22,349 bases of DNA. Source: Chromera velia (taxonomy: Eukaryota; Sar; Chromeraceae). The stretch is from positions 1-22,349 of the forward strand of contig JAHBMJ010002158.1 of the NCBI GenBank assembly GCA_018398765.1. The letters run 5' to 3'. The notes under the pieces are model-generated. The model saw only the letters and a program-made list of their open reading frames with translations, was not told the DNA's origin and did no database searches. The translations under genes were made by a program, and so were the position numbers. Positions 9,101 to 17,576 of the stretch are shown piece after piece; position 1 is the stretch's first letter, and every line of letters starts with the position of its first letter.

Positions 9101-12100
9101 TGGACTCGTGAATATCCGTATTGTCTCGCTGCCTGGCTTCTTTGTATTACTTTGTGTGTCTCTCTTTTTGGTTGAAGACCTTTTGCGTCTTTGTTTCTTG
9201 CAGTGGGGTTCTTTTAGATGCTTCTCCTCACTGTTCCCTTGAGACCTGCCAGATGCACAAGGAAGACGGTTTGAACTCGACTTTGACATATTGAATTGTC
9301 TACACGTCATTCAAGCAGAGTTTTCGCTGGTTCAGAATGGTCTTTTGGGACGGTGTCTGGCGTCCTTGACAATGTCTCTCGGTTGAGTGTCTTTCTCTTC
9401 ATTCCCTTACTCCGCTGTCTATCCATCTCTTTCTTCCACGCTGCCTGCAGAGACCTGCGAGGTGCCTGAAAATCTCGCCGAATTGAACAGCAGCAAACTT
9501 CACCCCCTGCTGACTAGCCTATACGGAGGAGGAGTGCTCGGCTCCTGGGGTTGGCAGGAGGGGTCGTCCCAGGTGGAAGTAAAGTGCCCAGATGGTTATC
9601 GGTGTTTGTCTCGGCCTTCTGAGTCGGAGGCTTGGAGAGTCGCGACTCGTAACATGTGCTCCGCTGAACTTCTTTGTGAGGATGGGGAACTAAAAATTCC
9701 TTCCCTTGCAGCCGATCTGACGTGCAGAGGTAAATTGCGAGTGGAAGGAGTAACCATCCAGGATGCTGCATTTCTGGATGACTGCCGTCTTGGTGGTATA
9801 TGTTTCCCGCTGATGCACTGCTAGTTCTTGGTTTTTCCTCTCACATTCGCTGGCGCCTTTTCCTGACTAAGTCTTGCATGTTCTTCTGTTCTGCATTCGG
9901 CGGTCGGCTGATTTCTGTGAAGTCTTCCACTCCGCTCTAGATGCCTATGTACTTCCACTTTCTGTGCGCTTGTTTTCGCAGAGACTTGTAAGGTGCCCGA
10001 AGACCTTTCGGGACTGAACAGCACCCAGCTGCACCCCCTCATGTCCATTCGGTCCGACCCGCGTCTGGTCGCTAGTCTCGGTGCTCAGCAAGTCTCTCTG
10101 AAGTGCCCGTAGGCTATGAGTGCGCTGTGTGGTCCGGTGATTCTTGGAGGCGTTCGAGGTCGTGCAGAGCAGAGTTGCAGTGCGAGGAAGATGGGAGACT
10201 TACGGTGGCGTCGCGTTGGACTGAAAAATTGACGTGCAGAAGTCAGTGAGTTCAGAAATGCCGTGCGTGATCGAATCGATGTGAGTTTGAATTGTTCTAG
10301 TGGTGGTTCTTGCGGGTGCTGTGTTTCTTCTCTCTTTCCTTTCTGAATAGTTTGCCCGGATCTTTGATCTATCCTTCTCGAGTTCTTCACATCCTTTACT
10401 TACCAGGTTTCCCTTTCTCCTTTGGCGTCTCCTCTCCCTGCCCGCAGAGCTTTGCGAGGTGCCTGTGAATTTCTCTGAAATGAACGGCAGCAATCTGGAC
10501 CCCCTAATGACCAGACGATCGAACGAAAGCTTGACAGTCGGGCTTGTTGGCCAGATTGTGAACCTGCAGTGCCCTGAAGGGTATCAATGCGCCCGCTGGT
10601 CAACAGATGTTTCATGGTGGCAGCCATGGTACGAAAACGGAGGGAGGTGGACTTTTCCTCGGTGGTCGCCGGGGGAGTGCCGCACTTGGCTGCAGTGTGT
10701 GGACGGGGAACTGCGGGCTCCCGAGGCTACCTCTGAGTGGAGTGCCAAATGCGTGCAGGGTAAGTCTTCCTTCCCAGTTTTCCTTTAATTTTGACCCGAC
10801 TTTGAGGTTTTGGCCGTCATCTGACCATCCTCGTTCTATGGTATTTTCAGATTCACGGTCTCTTCTTTGCGCCCCTGTTTGTCGTCTTTTTTTTTGTGTG
10901 TCAACCCTCCCCCTTTTGGTCAGCCTCTAAATTTATGCGAGACCACAGGTTGTTTTTCACACACATGAAACGAGCTGCATGCCGATTAATTGCGAATCTG
11001 GAGTGAGCCCCGATTGTCTGATCGAGACTGTAAATTTACACTTCTTTGCTCCCGGCTGTTCTTCTCTCGTGCTACCTATCGACAGAAAAGTGCGAGGTGC
11101 CTGTGGATGTGTCCGTTCTGAACAATAGCCAGCTTCATCCACTTCTTCGGATAAGGTCCGGCGAGGCTCTGGCTGTTGATCACGGTGACAGTAAATGGCC
11201 ACAGCTCCAGTGTCCAGAAAGGTATCGCTGTTGGTACTGGGACAGCTGGTTCGACCGCTGGAGATGGTGGAGGTCCTGCTCCATGAGGTTTTACTGTAAC
11301 GATGGGCAAGTGATGATTGGTTCACAGAGCAAGGTGACGTGCAGAGGTCAGATGATGGAATAGATCAATCCCTGCAGTCCCGATTCTCTTCTTTTTTTAG
11401 TTTCTTGACATCTACTTTATTTCTTCCCTACAAACTGCTGCTTGCATTCATTCCACGGCATTCGCATTCACCTGTTTTTTCTGCCCGTCAGGTGCGTTGC
11501 TCCCCACCCATGTCACACCTCCCCTTTTCAAAACTCTGTCAAGAGTCTTTCTTTCGGATACAAAGATCGTTTCAGAGCCTGTCGACGACAAGTGGTGGGT
11601 GGGTGAATGCGTTTTTGAATGCGTTGAATTTTGCCTGACGGGCTTTCAATGCCCCGGAAAGTCACGGAAAGACATGCAGATCGAACAACACTTTCATCTC
11701 CAAGAACCGAACCATTCGTTTGTTCCCTGTCACTTGTTTGCCTGACTGATTAATCTCTTGAACGAAGGAATCCCACCCCACGACTCGATCGACAAGGCTC
11801 TCGACTTGACAGACAGTTTCTCTCTACAGGAGAATAAATTGGTGGCAACAGTGAAGGACAGCTTCTATGGAGCTGTTGGAAATTGGCTTCCTACGTACTG
11901 TTGGGGGTGGAACAGCGGTCTCTGGCAAGAATCAGATCTCTACTACAGATTCCGTATCCCTTTCGGGGCTGCAATTCGTATCGAATCGGTCAGAGACTGG
12001 GGGGACCAAGCGGAAGGAGTAGAAGGGTGGGAGGCACTTTTCCTGTCTGTTTGCTCCTCCTCTTCTTCCTCTCTGAAGTTTTTGTTTCTCTTCGTCTTCT

Positions 12101-15100
12101 CATTTGGCGGTCAAACCAATCAGACAGAGGTTGAACGGACCGGACGGGAATTTAAAGTGAATAAGTGCGTGATCGATCGTTCAGAATCAGCCTGTCTGTT
12201 CCTTTTGTGCATTTGTGGTTTTTCTGTTGCCGCATCTGCACCCGAGCCTTGGTCTTGCGTGTCAATTAATTCTTTCTCTGCATGCAGCCTGAGGTACAGG
12301 ATTCAGAAGGCCCTCTTAGGTACGTCGTTGCCTCCCGGCCTGAATGTGCGGAAACGAACTCGTGGTGCAAGTGTCACCACTCACAACTGTGGCTGTATGA
12401 GGGCAGGAAATTCATCCACGAGCAGACGAAGAACATCGTCTTCGACGACAGCGATGAGAAGAATCCTGACGGGAGCGTTGACGTTTTTGTGGTTATGGCC
12501 GCAATGAGAGGTAGAGATGTTGACTCGAAGGAATCGATCACGTTCAACGTTTTGATGACAGGTGGGAATGGGAGGCAAATGCTGGAGAATTACCGCTGAC
12601 TCCTGTTATGTTGCCCTACACGCTTTCCGTCAAAGGTCTTTCTGTTTTCTGTCCGTGATGTATGATTCAATGCAATTCGGTATTTTGTTTTTCTTCTTTT
12701 CTCCTGCCATCATTGTCTGCCTACTTGTACTTTGCTCAGTGTCCAAGACACCCATATGGGACAAAACGTCATTCTCAGTTTGTGTTGATGTGATCCTTTT
12801 GAAGGGTTTGAATTCCGACGCTCTGCTTCTTGCATCGCATTTGCAGGGTGCCTCACAGATTTGTCGGGTGCGCCCATTCACTCCTTCTGCCCTGAGTGTT
12901 CAACCTCCCTCACTGTCCGAGAAGACGCACCCGTGGTTTTGTCTCCACCAGAGCTGCCAGGAGGGGATACGCAAATGCACTCAGTCGGGTATGAGTGTCC
13001 ACAACAAGAGTACTGCGGGAGAAAGTATTTGGCAGCAGTCCATGGGCTGCCCAAATTTGCACGCGTCGAGTCGGACGGTTGTAAAATGAAGATGGGATGC
13101 TCCTTTGAGGGTACTTTTTTTACCGACAACGCCCTGGGCTGTATTCCTGAATTGACAGGTCGGTCAGGCCGCTCTCGTTTGGATGTTTCTTGTTGAGTAA
13201 GAGGAAAAGAAAAGATGTACGTTGAACTGTCTGCGGGACACGAGTTTCCATTTTGAGGGAGGTATGCTGAATTCATTCTGCAGGGAGTTGGTTTCTAGCC
13301 ACTTTTCTGGCATTTTTTCTGACTTGAGGACTCAGCTTGTGGACTGCCAGCTTGTCGCTCACGCTTATCGTACTTCTTCTCTCTTTTCCTCCCTACGTGT
13401 ATCCAATCTCCGGATGCAGAGGATCCGGTTGACTCTCCAGGGAACGCGAATGACGGAGAAGGGGGAACACAGCCTTCTCTTTCTGATGAGGAGCAGTCCG
13501 AGAGTGTCGACTCCTCGTTGGTTGAGATCGTCTCCTTCCTCTCCGTCCCTCTCTTTGTTGTGCTGGTCCTCGCTGCCTTTTGCTGCTTCCGCTTCCCTTC
13601 TTTCTTCAAAGCAGCAAAGACGGCACCGATGCCAGGCACAGAACAGCAGCCATCCGAAGTCGGAGAAGCCGAGGGAAATGTCGACACGCTCTTACCTCCC
13701 ACAACAACGCCCTTGGTGCTTCTGACAGCACACCCACACCCGAAGGCAGTCTGCGAGACTCGTGAAGAGGGGGAACAGGAAGACGATCGAGAAAGAAGGC
13801 GCACGAGGAACTGGACCGAAGGGGGAGAAGAAGTCTCCTTGTCTTCTGCTGTCCGTGAGAGTCCTTCCACCGGAGCAGAAAGAGAATCTTCCAGACCCTG
13901 CTCACTGCCATTCTTGCCTGACAGCAGCCCTCTCATCTCAGAGGTGGCTCGATTCTTCCTCGAGGACACGCCGTCGGATGACCCCGAACTGCCCAGAAGA
14001 ACCTTCGACGAGAATCTGCCAGTGACAGAACTGGAAGGTGTGGGCGCGGGCAAGCAGTCATCTGGCTGTACTGAGGAGGAAGAGGAAGAGGATGAGACCC
14101 AAAGTCAACGGGCAAGCGTGACAGAGAGAGGCCACTCATGTCATCGGTCTGTTGAGTCTGTCGGTCTTCTCCACGGAAAGGTCTCTCGAAGATCGTTTTT
14201 CTTTCTCCGATTGGAGCTCTTCTCCTCACCACCCGACCCCCAACCGGATCATTCGTCTTTCTCAACAGTTTCCCCCACAAACGGTCATGAAGCCCAGTCT
14301 TTGGCCCAAAATAAGTCTGCGCAGTCAGGCACTTCCTCTGCCGAAGCAAAGAACAGAAAAACGATGGTGCTTCACCTTGATGAACTGCCGATCATAACTC
14401 TGTTGTCGTCTTCCTTCTGCTATGTGATTGGAGTCGCATTGTTGGTGTTTCTTGGTATTTCTTCCACACTGCTCCAAGAGACAGCGGGTGGACTGAACCC
14501 CCTCTCTGGTCTCATACCACTTGATTTGATTGCTCTCACGCTTGTGCTCATCGTTTGCCAGTGTGTCAGTCTCTTCTTTCCACCGAGATGCCTCGTTGCT
14601 TCCAGTCTTGCGTGGGTAAGTGTTATCCTGGCGACTGGGTTTTCTGCCTTGTCTGCTGCCTTTTGGAAGGGGTACTTTAGAAGGGGGCCTTGGGAAGGCC
14701 TTCTTGAGCTTCTAGTATCCTCCCTAGCATATGCTCTGCTGTGCTACCCTTCCTTTGTCCGGAGACAGCTCCCTCGTGGCTTCTCTCGCAGAGAGGCAGA
14801 GACACTCCTCAGGCTACACAGGAAGCAGTCCAGAGGGAAAGTCGAAACAGAAAAAGGCGGGGGGGAGGAGCTCGATCAACGGCCTCTAAAAATTCAGGAG
14901 GAAGGAGGGGTGAAGGGCGGTAGTGTTGTCGAAGCCTCACATGAACAGACAAGGAGGGGGACGGAAGAGGCAGATGGCATTAGGCGAAAAGAAGAGGCTG
15001 CAAATACGACAAAAGCTGGAATGGGGGAGTCGGATACGACAGCCCCGGGAGCAGTTACACTCTCTGCCGAAGTGCTTTCGGCACAGACTTTCGGCTTTTC

Positions 15101-16726
15101 TCATTTGGCATTTCACTCATCTGAGTGCAATGAGCTCCACAGAATGTGGCAACATACAAAGAGAAGAAGCAGAGTCGGCGGCAGAAAGACAGGTGACGGG
15201 ACAGAAACAACAGGGGAATCTGGGAACAAAATGAACCGATGCAGAGCTGCAGCTTGTGGGCGTGCCCTCTCCCTGGTAGTTCGTTTTTGCTTGACGTCTC
15301 TTGGGTGCTGTCGTCTGACCTTTGCGAGCCCGTCGCGACTCGAGTCTGCACGACTGTTTCTCGCCACAGTGGTGGGCCTCTCAGTGCTGTCCATTTCCTC
15401 CACAGTCGCTATGGGCACAGGTCTGTTGTGGTGGACGGTCCCGTCCACAGCTCTAAATTATCCCTCTGCAGACGTTTGGTCGTGGGGAAATTGCAGCACC
15501 GTGTCCAACGACCCAGAACAGTTCGACTGTGCAATCCCCGGAGGGACCTCTGTGCCTGCTTTTCTTAACGGCAGTTCGGTGTTAGCAATGGCGCCTGTGA
15601 CATGGGCCTCTCGTGTCGATTTTGGGGGGTTCGTCCTTGTTGACATGCCCGCAGAAGTCCCAGCACCGCATGAGGGATCGGAATGGGGCCTGGTGCATCC
15701 CGGGGAGAGCCGAAAGAGACACAGGCTTCTCCTACCAACACCGAACCTGAGTGATTTGGCAGACGGCAAAGCTTTGCGTAGATGCGACGAATTGACAGTT
15801 GAGTATTTTGACTGGAAAACCTTTCTTGAATTGAACCAGCCTGGCTTGTTTGAGAAAGGCTGCGGGAGGGGAGACCTCTTCTCAAAGGTCGATTTCCAAC
15901 CAACCGCCTGGTGTGAGAAGCGGGGGGGGGAGGTCTTGAAAGAGGCGTCCGCCTGGGACTGGGCAGGACAGCCTCATCTCCTCGTCTGTCCGGTGTCTCA
16001 GACTGATGCGAGGCCTGTATTTGGATGGATTCTTTTGGGGCTCTCTCCGGTAATTCTCTTGAATGTGGTCTTCATGGAGGTCAGTCTGTGCGTCGAATGT
16101 CTCAGACTGTCGCGTCTAGGATGTAACATCGATCCTTTGGCCGGATCGATTTGTCTCCATTCGTGTCTGTGTGCGTATTTCTCCTTTTGCTTGTTTTGCT
16201 TTCTGTGTCTGACTCAGCTTTCATTTGACTCTGTGTCAGTTTTTCCTTTTCTCTCCATTTCTATGTTTCTTTTATGCCGCTCTGTGTGCGTCTTTCTCCT
16301 TGTCCTTTTTTTTGTCTTCCTCCGACTCTTTTTGTCTAAATCTGTACTATGCATTGGCATTCCTGTTTTTCTCCTCCTTGACTGCAGAAGGGTCTGTTGA
16401 ACCCCCGTTGGGCTGACGATTCCCTCCGTTGGGCATCGGTGGTCCTCGTTTGCGTTTTGCTTGAGGTTTCGCTCGTGTTCTTTGCCGTTCGGGGGTATTT
16501 GAGACAAAGACATGACGCCCTTTCGTTTCTAATGGGGAGAGACGACGCAAACTCCTCTGTCATTTTTGCATTTGTGGCTGGAATTCTGATTCTGTTGGTC
16601 TCCTGGAAGGTCGGCAGGCTGGCAGTCAGTCAGAGGTTCAAGAGAGTCATGAAAGCGTGCAAATCGATGGTCTGCCAGAAGGGTGCAGACTGGCAAAGGT
16701 GCGGGGTGGCTGGTGAAAAAACGTGA
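5954..16726 (+). CDS. Multi-exon gene: secreted-N-terminus, six-Cys-module polytopic membrane protein
   Basis: I propose 18 exons: 5954-6119, 6241-6525, 6712-6978, 7347-7625, 7878-8138, 8345-8629, 8816-9082, 9451-9729, 9982-10241, 10448-10759, 11086-11346, 11492-11602, 11768-12018, 12124-12156, 12288-12561, 12847-13158, 13420-16079, 16388-16726. Exons 1-11, 16, 17 and 18 are well supported by open frame, splice sites and phase; 12-15 are less certain. The product is about 2,300 residues (2,213 if exon 9 is skipped). It has a signal peptide, ten six-cysteine modules (about 56-974), a different region (about 975-1197), a divergent module (about 1198-1301), then about nine membrane segments (about 1338-2265) and a short basic tail. 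This topology puts the modules outside the cell. Exon 9 has a one-base deletion causing a stop, so the gene as read is either spliced around it, broken, or misread there. A surface receptor or sensor is the likeliest role; the family is not recognised. Confidence 0.75.
6241..6525 (+). CDS. Exon 2: six-Cys module 1
   Basis: Acceptor CTGCAGCAG|GA and donor TTCAG|GTATG; phase 1-1, 95 codons. Cysteines follow the array pattern: C-D-V-P, then 38 residues to C-P-E-G-Q-D-C, 22 to C-R-I-L-L-E-C, 16 to the last C. From the CAGCAA at 6,281 onward the exon is nearly identical to exon 6, because it is the left end of the 2.1-kb duplication. Confidence 0.8.
6712..6978 (+). CDS. Exon 3: six-Cys module 2
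   Basis: Acceptor TCTTCAG|AC and donor CATAG|GTAATT; phase 1-1, 89 codons. Starts D-T-C-E-V-P and has the shared L-N-x-x-x-L-x-P-L-L-T-R core, C-P-E-G-Y-R-C, C-S-T-L-M-E-C and a final Cys. N-E-S is a possible glycosylation site. Duplicated without visible change as exon 7. Confidence 0.85.
7347..7625 (+). CDS. Exon 4: six-Cys module 3
   Basis: Acceptor CTGCAG|AG and donor AGAG|GTAAAT; phase 1-1, 93 codons. E-T-C-E-V-P start, L-N-S-S-K-L-H-P-L-L core with a Gly-rich 4-residue insertion before C-P-D-G-Y-R-C, then C-S-A-E-L-L-C and the end D-L-T-C-R. Copied as exon 8. Confidence 0.85.
7878..8138 (+). CDS. Exon 5: six-Cys module 4
   Basis: Acceptor TTCGCAG|AG and donor AGAA|GTCAGT; phase 1-1, 87 codons. 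E-T-C-K-V-P start, C-P-V-G-Y-E-C and final L-T-C-R. It has an extra cysteine (R-C-C-R) where exon 9 and the other modules have one, giving an odd count of seven. A better-looking GTGAGT donor 4 bases downstream would break the phase. Confidence 0.8.
8345..8629 (+). CDS. Exon 6: six-Cys module 5 (chimeric)
   Basis: Acceptor CCCGCAG|AG and donor TTCAG|GTATG; phase 1-1, 95 codons. The first 40 bases (E-L-C-Q-V-P-V-N-F-S-E-M-N-G) match the start of exon 10, while everything from CAGCAA at 8,385 on matches exon 2. The exon is the junction product of the tandem duplication. Relative to exon 2, two residues in the shared part differ (V to A, P to T). Confidence 0.85.
8816..9082 (+). CDS. Exon 7: six-Cys module 6 (copy of exon 3)
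   Basis: Identical by eye to exon 3, shifted by 2,104 bases, with the same splice sites. Part of the right-hand duplicate. The flanking introns are copied as well, including the whole 368-base intron that follows. Confidence 0.85.
9451..9729 (+). CDS. Exon 8: six-Cys module 7 (copy of exon 4)
   Basis: Identical by eye to exon 4 at a 2,104-base offset; phase 1-1. The following intron differs from its parent by two substitutions (near 9,801 and 9,831). Confidence 0.85.
9982..10241 (+). pseudogene. Exon 9: six-Cys module 8, frameshifted copy of exon 5
   Basis: Copy of exon 5 in which a run of four C (8,001-8,004 region) has become three C (at about 10,105-10,107). The frame then reads K-C-P followed at once by TAG. 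The exon is 260 instead of 261 bases, and the offset to the parent changes from 2,104 to 2,103 at this point. Splice sites are kept. Other changes are G to S before the break and removal of the extra cysteine. Because the exon is phase 1-1, skipping it would keep the reading frame. Confidence 0.8.
10448..10759 (+). CDS. Exon 10: six-Cys module 9
   Basis: Acceptor CCCGCAG|AG and donor CAGG|GTAAGT; phase 1-1, 104 codons. E-L-C-E-V-P start, C-P-E-G-Y-Q-C, C-R-T-W-L-Q-C and final K-C. The loop between the third and fourth Cys is the longest in the array (29 residues) and is rich in Trp, Gly and Pro. The first 46 bases lie within the right end of the duplication. Confidence 0.85.
11086..11346 (+). 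CDS. Exon 11: six-Cys module 10
   Basis: Acceptor TCGACAG|AA and donor AGAG|GTCAGA; phase 1-1, 87 codons. E-K-C-E-V-P start, L-N-N-S-Q-L-H-P-L-L core (N-N-S is a possible glycosylation site), C-P-E-R-Y-R-C, a Trp-rich loop, C-S-M-R-F-Y-C and final V-T-C-R. Last regular module of the array. Confidence 0.85.
11492..11602 (+). CDS. Exon 12: start of a non-module extracellular region
   Basis: Acceptor CCCGTCAG|GT, phase 1 in. Proposed donor at GTG-G|GTGAAT gives phase 1 out and 37 codons (G-A-L-L-P-T-H to D-D-K-W-W-V). The frame stays open to a TGA at 11,743-11,745 and there includes several cysteines, so a later donor is possible. I chose this one because its phase joins exon 13. Confidence 0.45.
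11768..12018 (+). CDS. Exon 13: non-module extracellular region, part 2
   Basis: Proposed acceptor AACGAAG|GA (phase 1), weak in pyrimidines. Proposed donor GGA|GTAGAA (phase 0) is followed by a strong pyrimidine-rich intron. It encodes an aromatic-rich beta-like stretch (for example D-L-Y-Y-R-F-R-I-P-F-G-A-A). Family not recognised. Confidence 0.45.
12124..12156 (+). CDS. Exon 14: 11-codon microexon (tentative)
   Basis: Acceptor AATCAG|ACA and donor TTTAAA|GTGAAT, both phase 0, encoding T-E-V-E-R-T-G-R-E-F-K. The preceding pyrimidine tract supports the acceptor. The small size makes it tentative. Confidence 0.35.
12288..12561 (+). CDS. Exon 15: non-module extracellular region, part 3
   Basis: Acceptor GCATGCAG|CCT (phase 0) and donor ACAG|GTGGGA (phase 1), 91 codons. 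Contains a cysteine cluster (C-A-E-T-N-S-W-C-K-C) and a C-terminal stretch of alternating hydrophobic residues (S-V-D-V-F-V-V-M-A-A-M). Probably a beta-sandwich half with exon 13; no named family recognised. Confidence 0.6.
12847..13158 (+). CDS. Exon 16: divergent six-Cys-type module
   Basis: Acceptor TTTGCAG|GG and donor ACAG|GTCGGT; phase 1-1, 104 codons. It starts G-C-L-T-D-L-S and keeps the module landmarks: Y-E-C-P-Q-Q-E-Y-C, then D-G-C-K-M-K-M-G-C with exactly five residues between cysteines, and a last Cys in A-L-G-C. Two additional cysteines (S-F-C-P-E-C) lie between the first and second landmark. A diverged relative of exons 2-11. Confidence 0.7.
13420..16079 (+). CDS. Exon 17: membrane domain and cytoplasmic linkers
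   Basis: Acceptor GATGCAG|AG (phase 1) and donor ATGGAG|GTCAGT (phase 0), 886 codons without a stop. An acidic Ser/Asp/Glu stretch leads to membrane segment 1 (about 13,523-13,590). A linker of about 260 residues follows, rich in S, E, T and P. Segments 2-5 come next (about 14,388-14,460; 14,520-14,585; 14,592-14,663; 14,697-14,760), then a charged basic linker of about 190 residues. Segment 6 (about 15,340-15,430) precedes a loop of about 195 residues with several Cys and N-x-S/T sites (N-C-S, N-G-S, N-L-S), and segment 7 closes the exon (about 16,014-16,079). With the N terminus outside, that loop also lies outside, consistent with its glycosylation sites. No channel, kinase or cyclase motif is recognised. 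Confidence 0.75.
16388..16726 (+). CDS. Exon 18: last two membrane segments and C-terminal tail
   Basis: Acceptor CTGCAG|AAG (phase 0) after a long T-rich intron; 112 codons and TGA. Contains segments 8 (W-A-S-V-V-L-V-C-V-L-L-E) and 9 (S-V-I-F-A-F-V-A-G-I-L-I-L-L-V) and a basic cytoplasmic tail with three cysteines. An N-S-S lies just before segment 9. An AATAAA at 16,974-16,979 is a candidate poly(A) signal. Confidence 0.7.
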   Translation, partial: KGLLNPRWADDSLRWASVVLVCVLLEVSLVFFAVRGYLRQRHDALSFLMGRDDANSSVIFAFVAGILILLVSWKVGRLAVSQRFKRVMKACKSMVCQKGADWQRCGVAGEKT

Positions 16727-16973
16727 CGGAATGTGTTTCTGTGTTCATGGATCTCTCCATTTTTGTGCATGTGACTCAATGCATGGTTGGATGTTTGTGT
16801 CGCTACAGAAGGTTTTCATCTTTTGGTGCACGTCGGTGCTGCGATGAGGCATGAGTGTGGAGCAAGCCGACTCTATCTTTGCCAGTGCATGCTAGTGCGT
16901 CTGTTATGTACATGCGTAGTTTATGTAAATATTTGAATCACATTAATGTTCGTGATTCGTGAGTGAGATGATA

Positions 16974-16979
16974 AATAAA
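16974..16979 (+). promoter_or_regulatory. Candidate poly(A) signal AATAAA
   Basis: AATAAA about 250 bases after the stop of exon 18, within ATAAATAAAT. Position fits a 3' end for the membrane protein gene, but the surrounding AT-rich DNA makes chance matches likely. Confidence 0.3.
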
Positions 16980-17576
16980 TTTAAGAAAAGAGAATTGAAG
17001 GTAAAGAGGGTTAAGCTAAGCACTTGCATAAGCATTCATTCATTCAAGAAATGGATTAATTATCACACTTTTACTAGCTAATTTTCATTTTTTTAATGAT
17101 TTAGAACAGGTTTGGAGCTGAAACATAGTGTGGCTAGAATTTCAATAGATGAACAACGTTGATGGCGACATAGATTAGCTGTAGGAGAATCAAAAATTTT
17201 TTTTTGGTCAGATCTATATAGCATGATATTTCTGGTTACATGACTAGTAGAACTTTTATTTTTAGACTAAACAACTTGTTTTTCTTTCTAAATGTTAAGA
17301 AAGGACTTCATTTTATGATAAAACTTTTAAAAAAAAAAAATCTTTTTAATTTCATCATAATTTTACCGTATTTTATCACCAGAAAAATCCTTCAGTAAAA
17401 AATGGTAACTGAAATATTGTTGGTCACTCACTAAAAAAATTTTTTGTCCCATGATTTTTTTTTAAGTTATTCTAGAGTGATTTCATGTTAAAATCCATGT
17501 GCTCCATATAACTACGCGTCGTTTGAGCTACTTTTTAGCTCCATAAGCTTTATAGATCACAAAAAAAAATTAGTCA
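16980..17576. other. AT-rich intergenic DNA
   Basis: No open frame of note. The stretch is dominated by A- and T-runs (for example near 17,195 and 17,330), a sharp change from the balanced composition of the gene before it. Confidence 0.6.

Larger units (their letters stand above)
8385..10493 (+). repeat. 2.1-kb tandem duplication, right copy
   Basis: This copy runs from the CAGCAA at 8,385 to the CAGCAA at 10,488-10,493 inside exon 10. It carries exons 6 (main part), 7, 8, 9 and the start of exon 10. The one-base loss in exon 9 makes it 2,103 bases long. Left start, junction and right end all share the same hexamer. Confidence 0.95.

Noticed and set aside
6539..9310. Several minus-strand frames of 75-148 codons occurring twice at a 2.1-kb offset
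   Set aside because: They are shadows of the duplicated plus-strand exons and introns; no domain on the minus strand.
11603..11745. Cys-rich extension of exon 12 read through its proposed donor
   Set aside because: It would end at a TGA and its other possible donor gives a phase that does not join exon 13. Kept as an alternative only.
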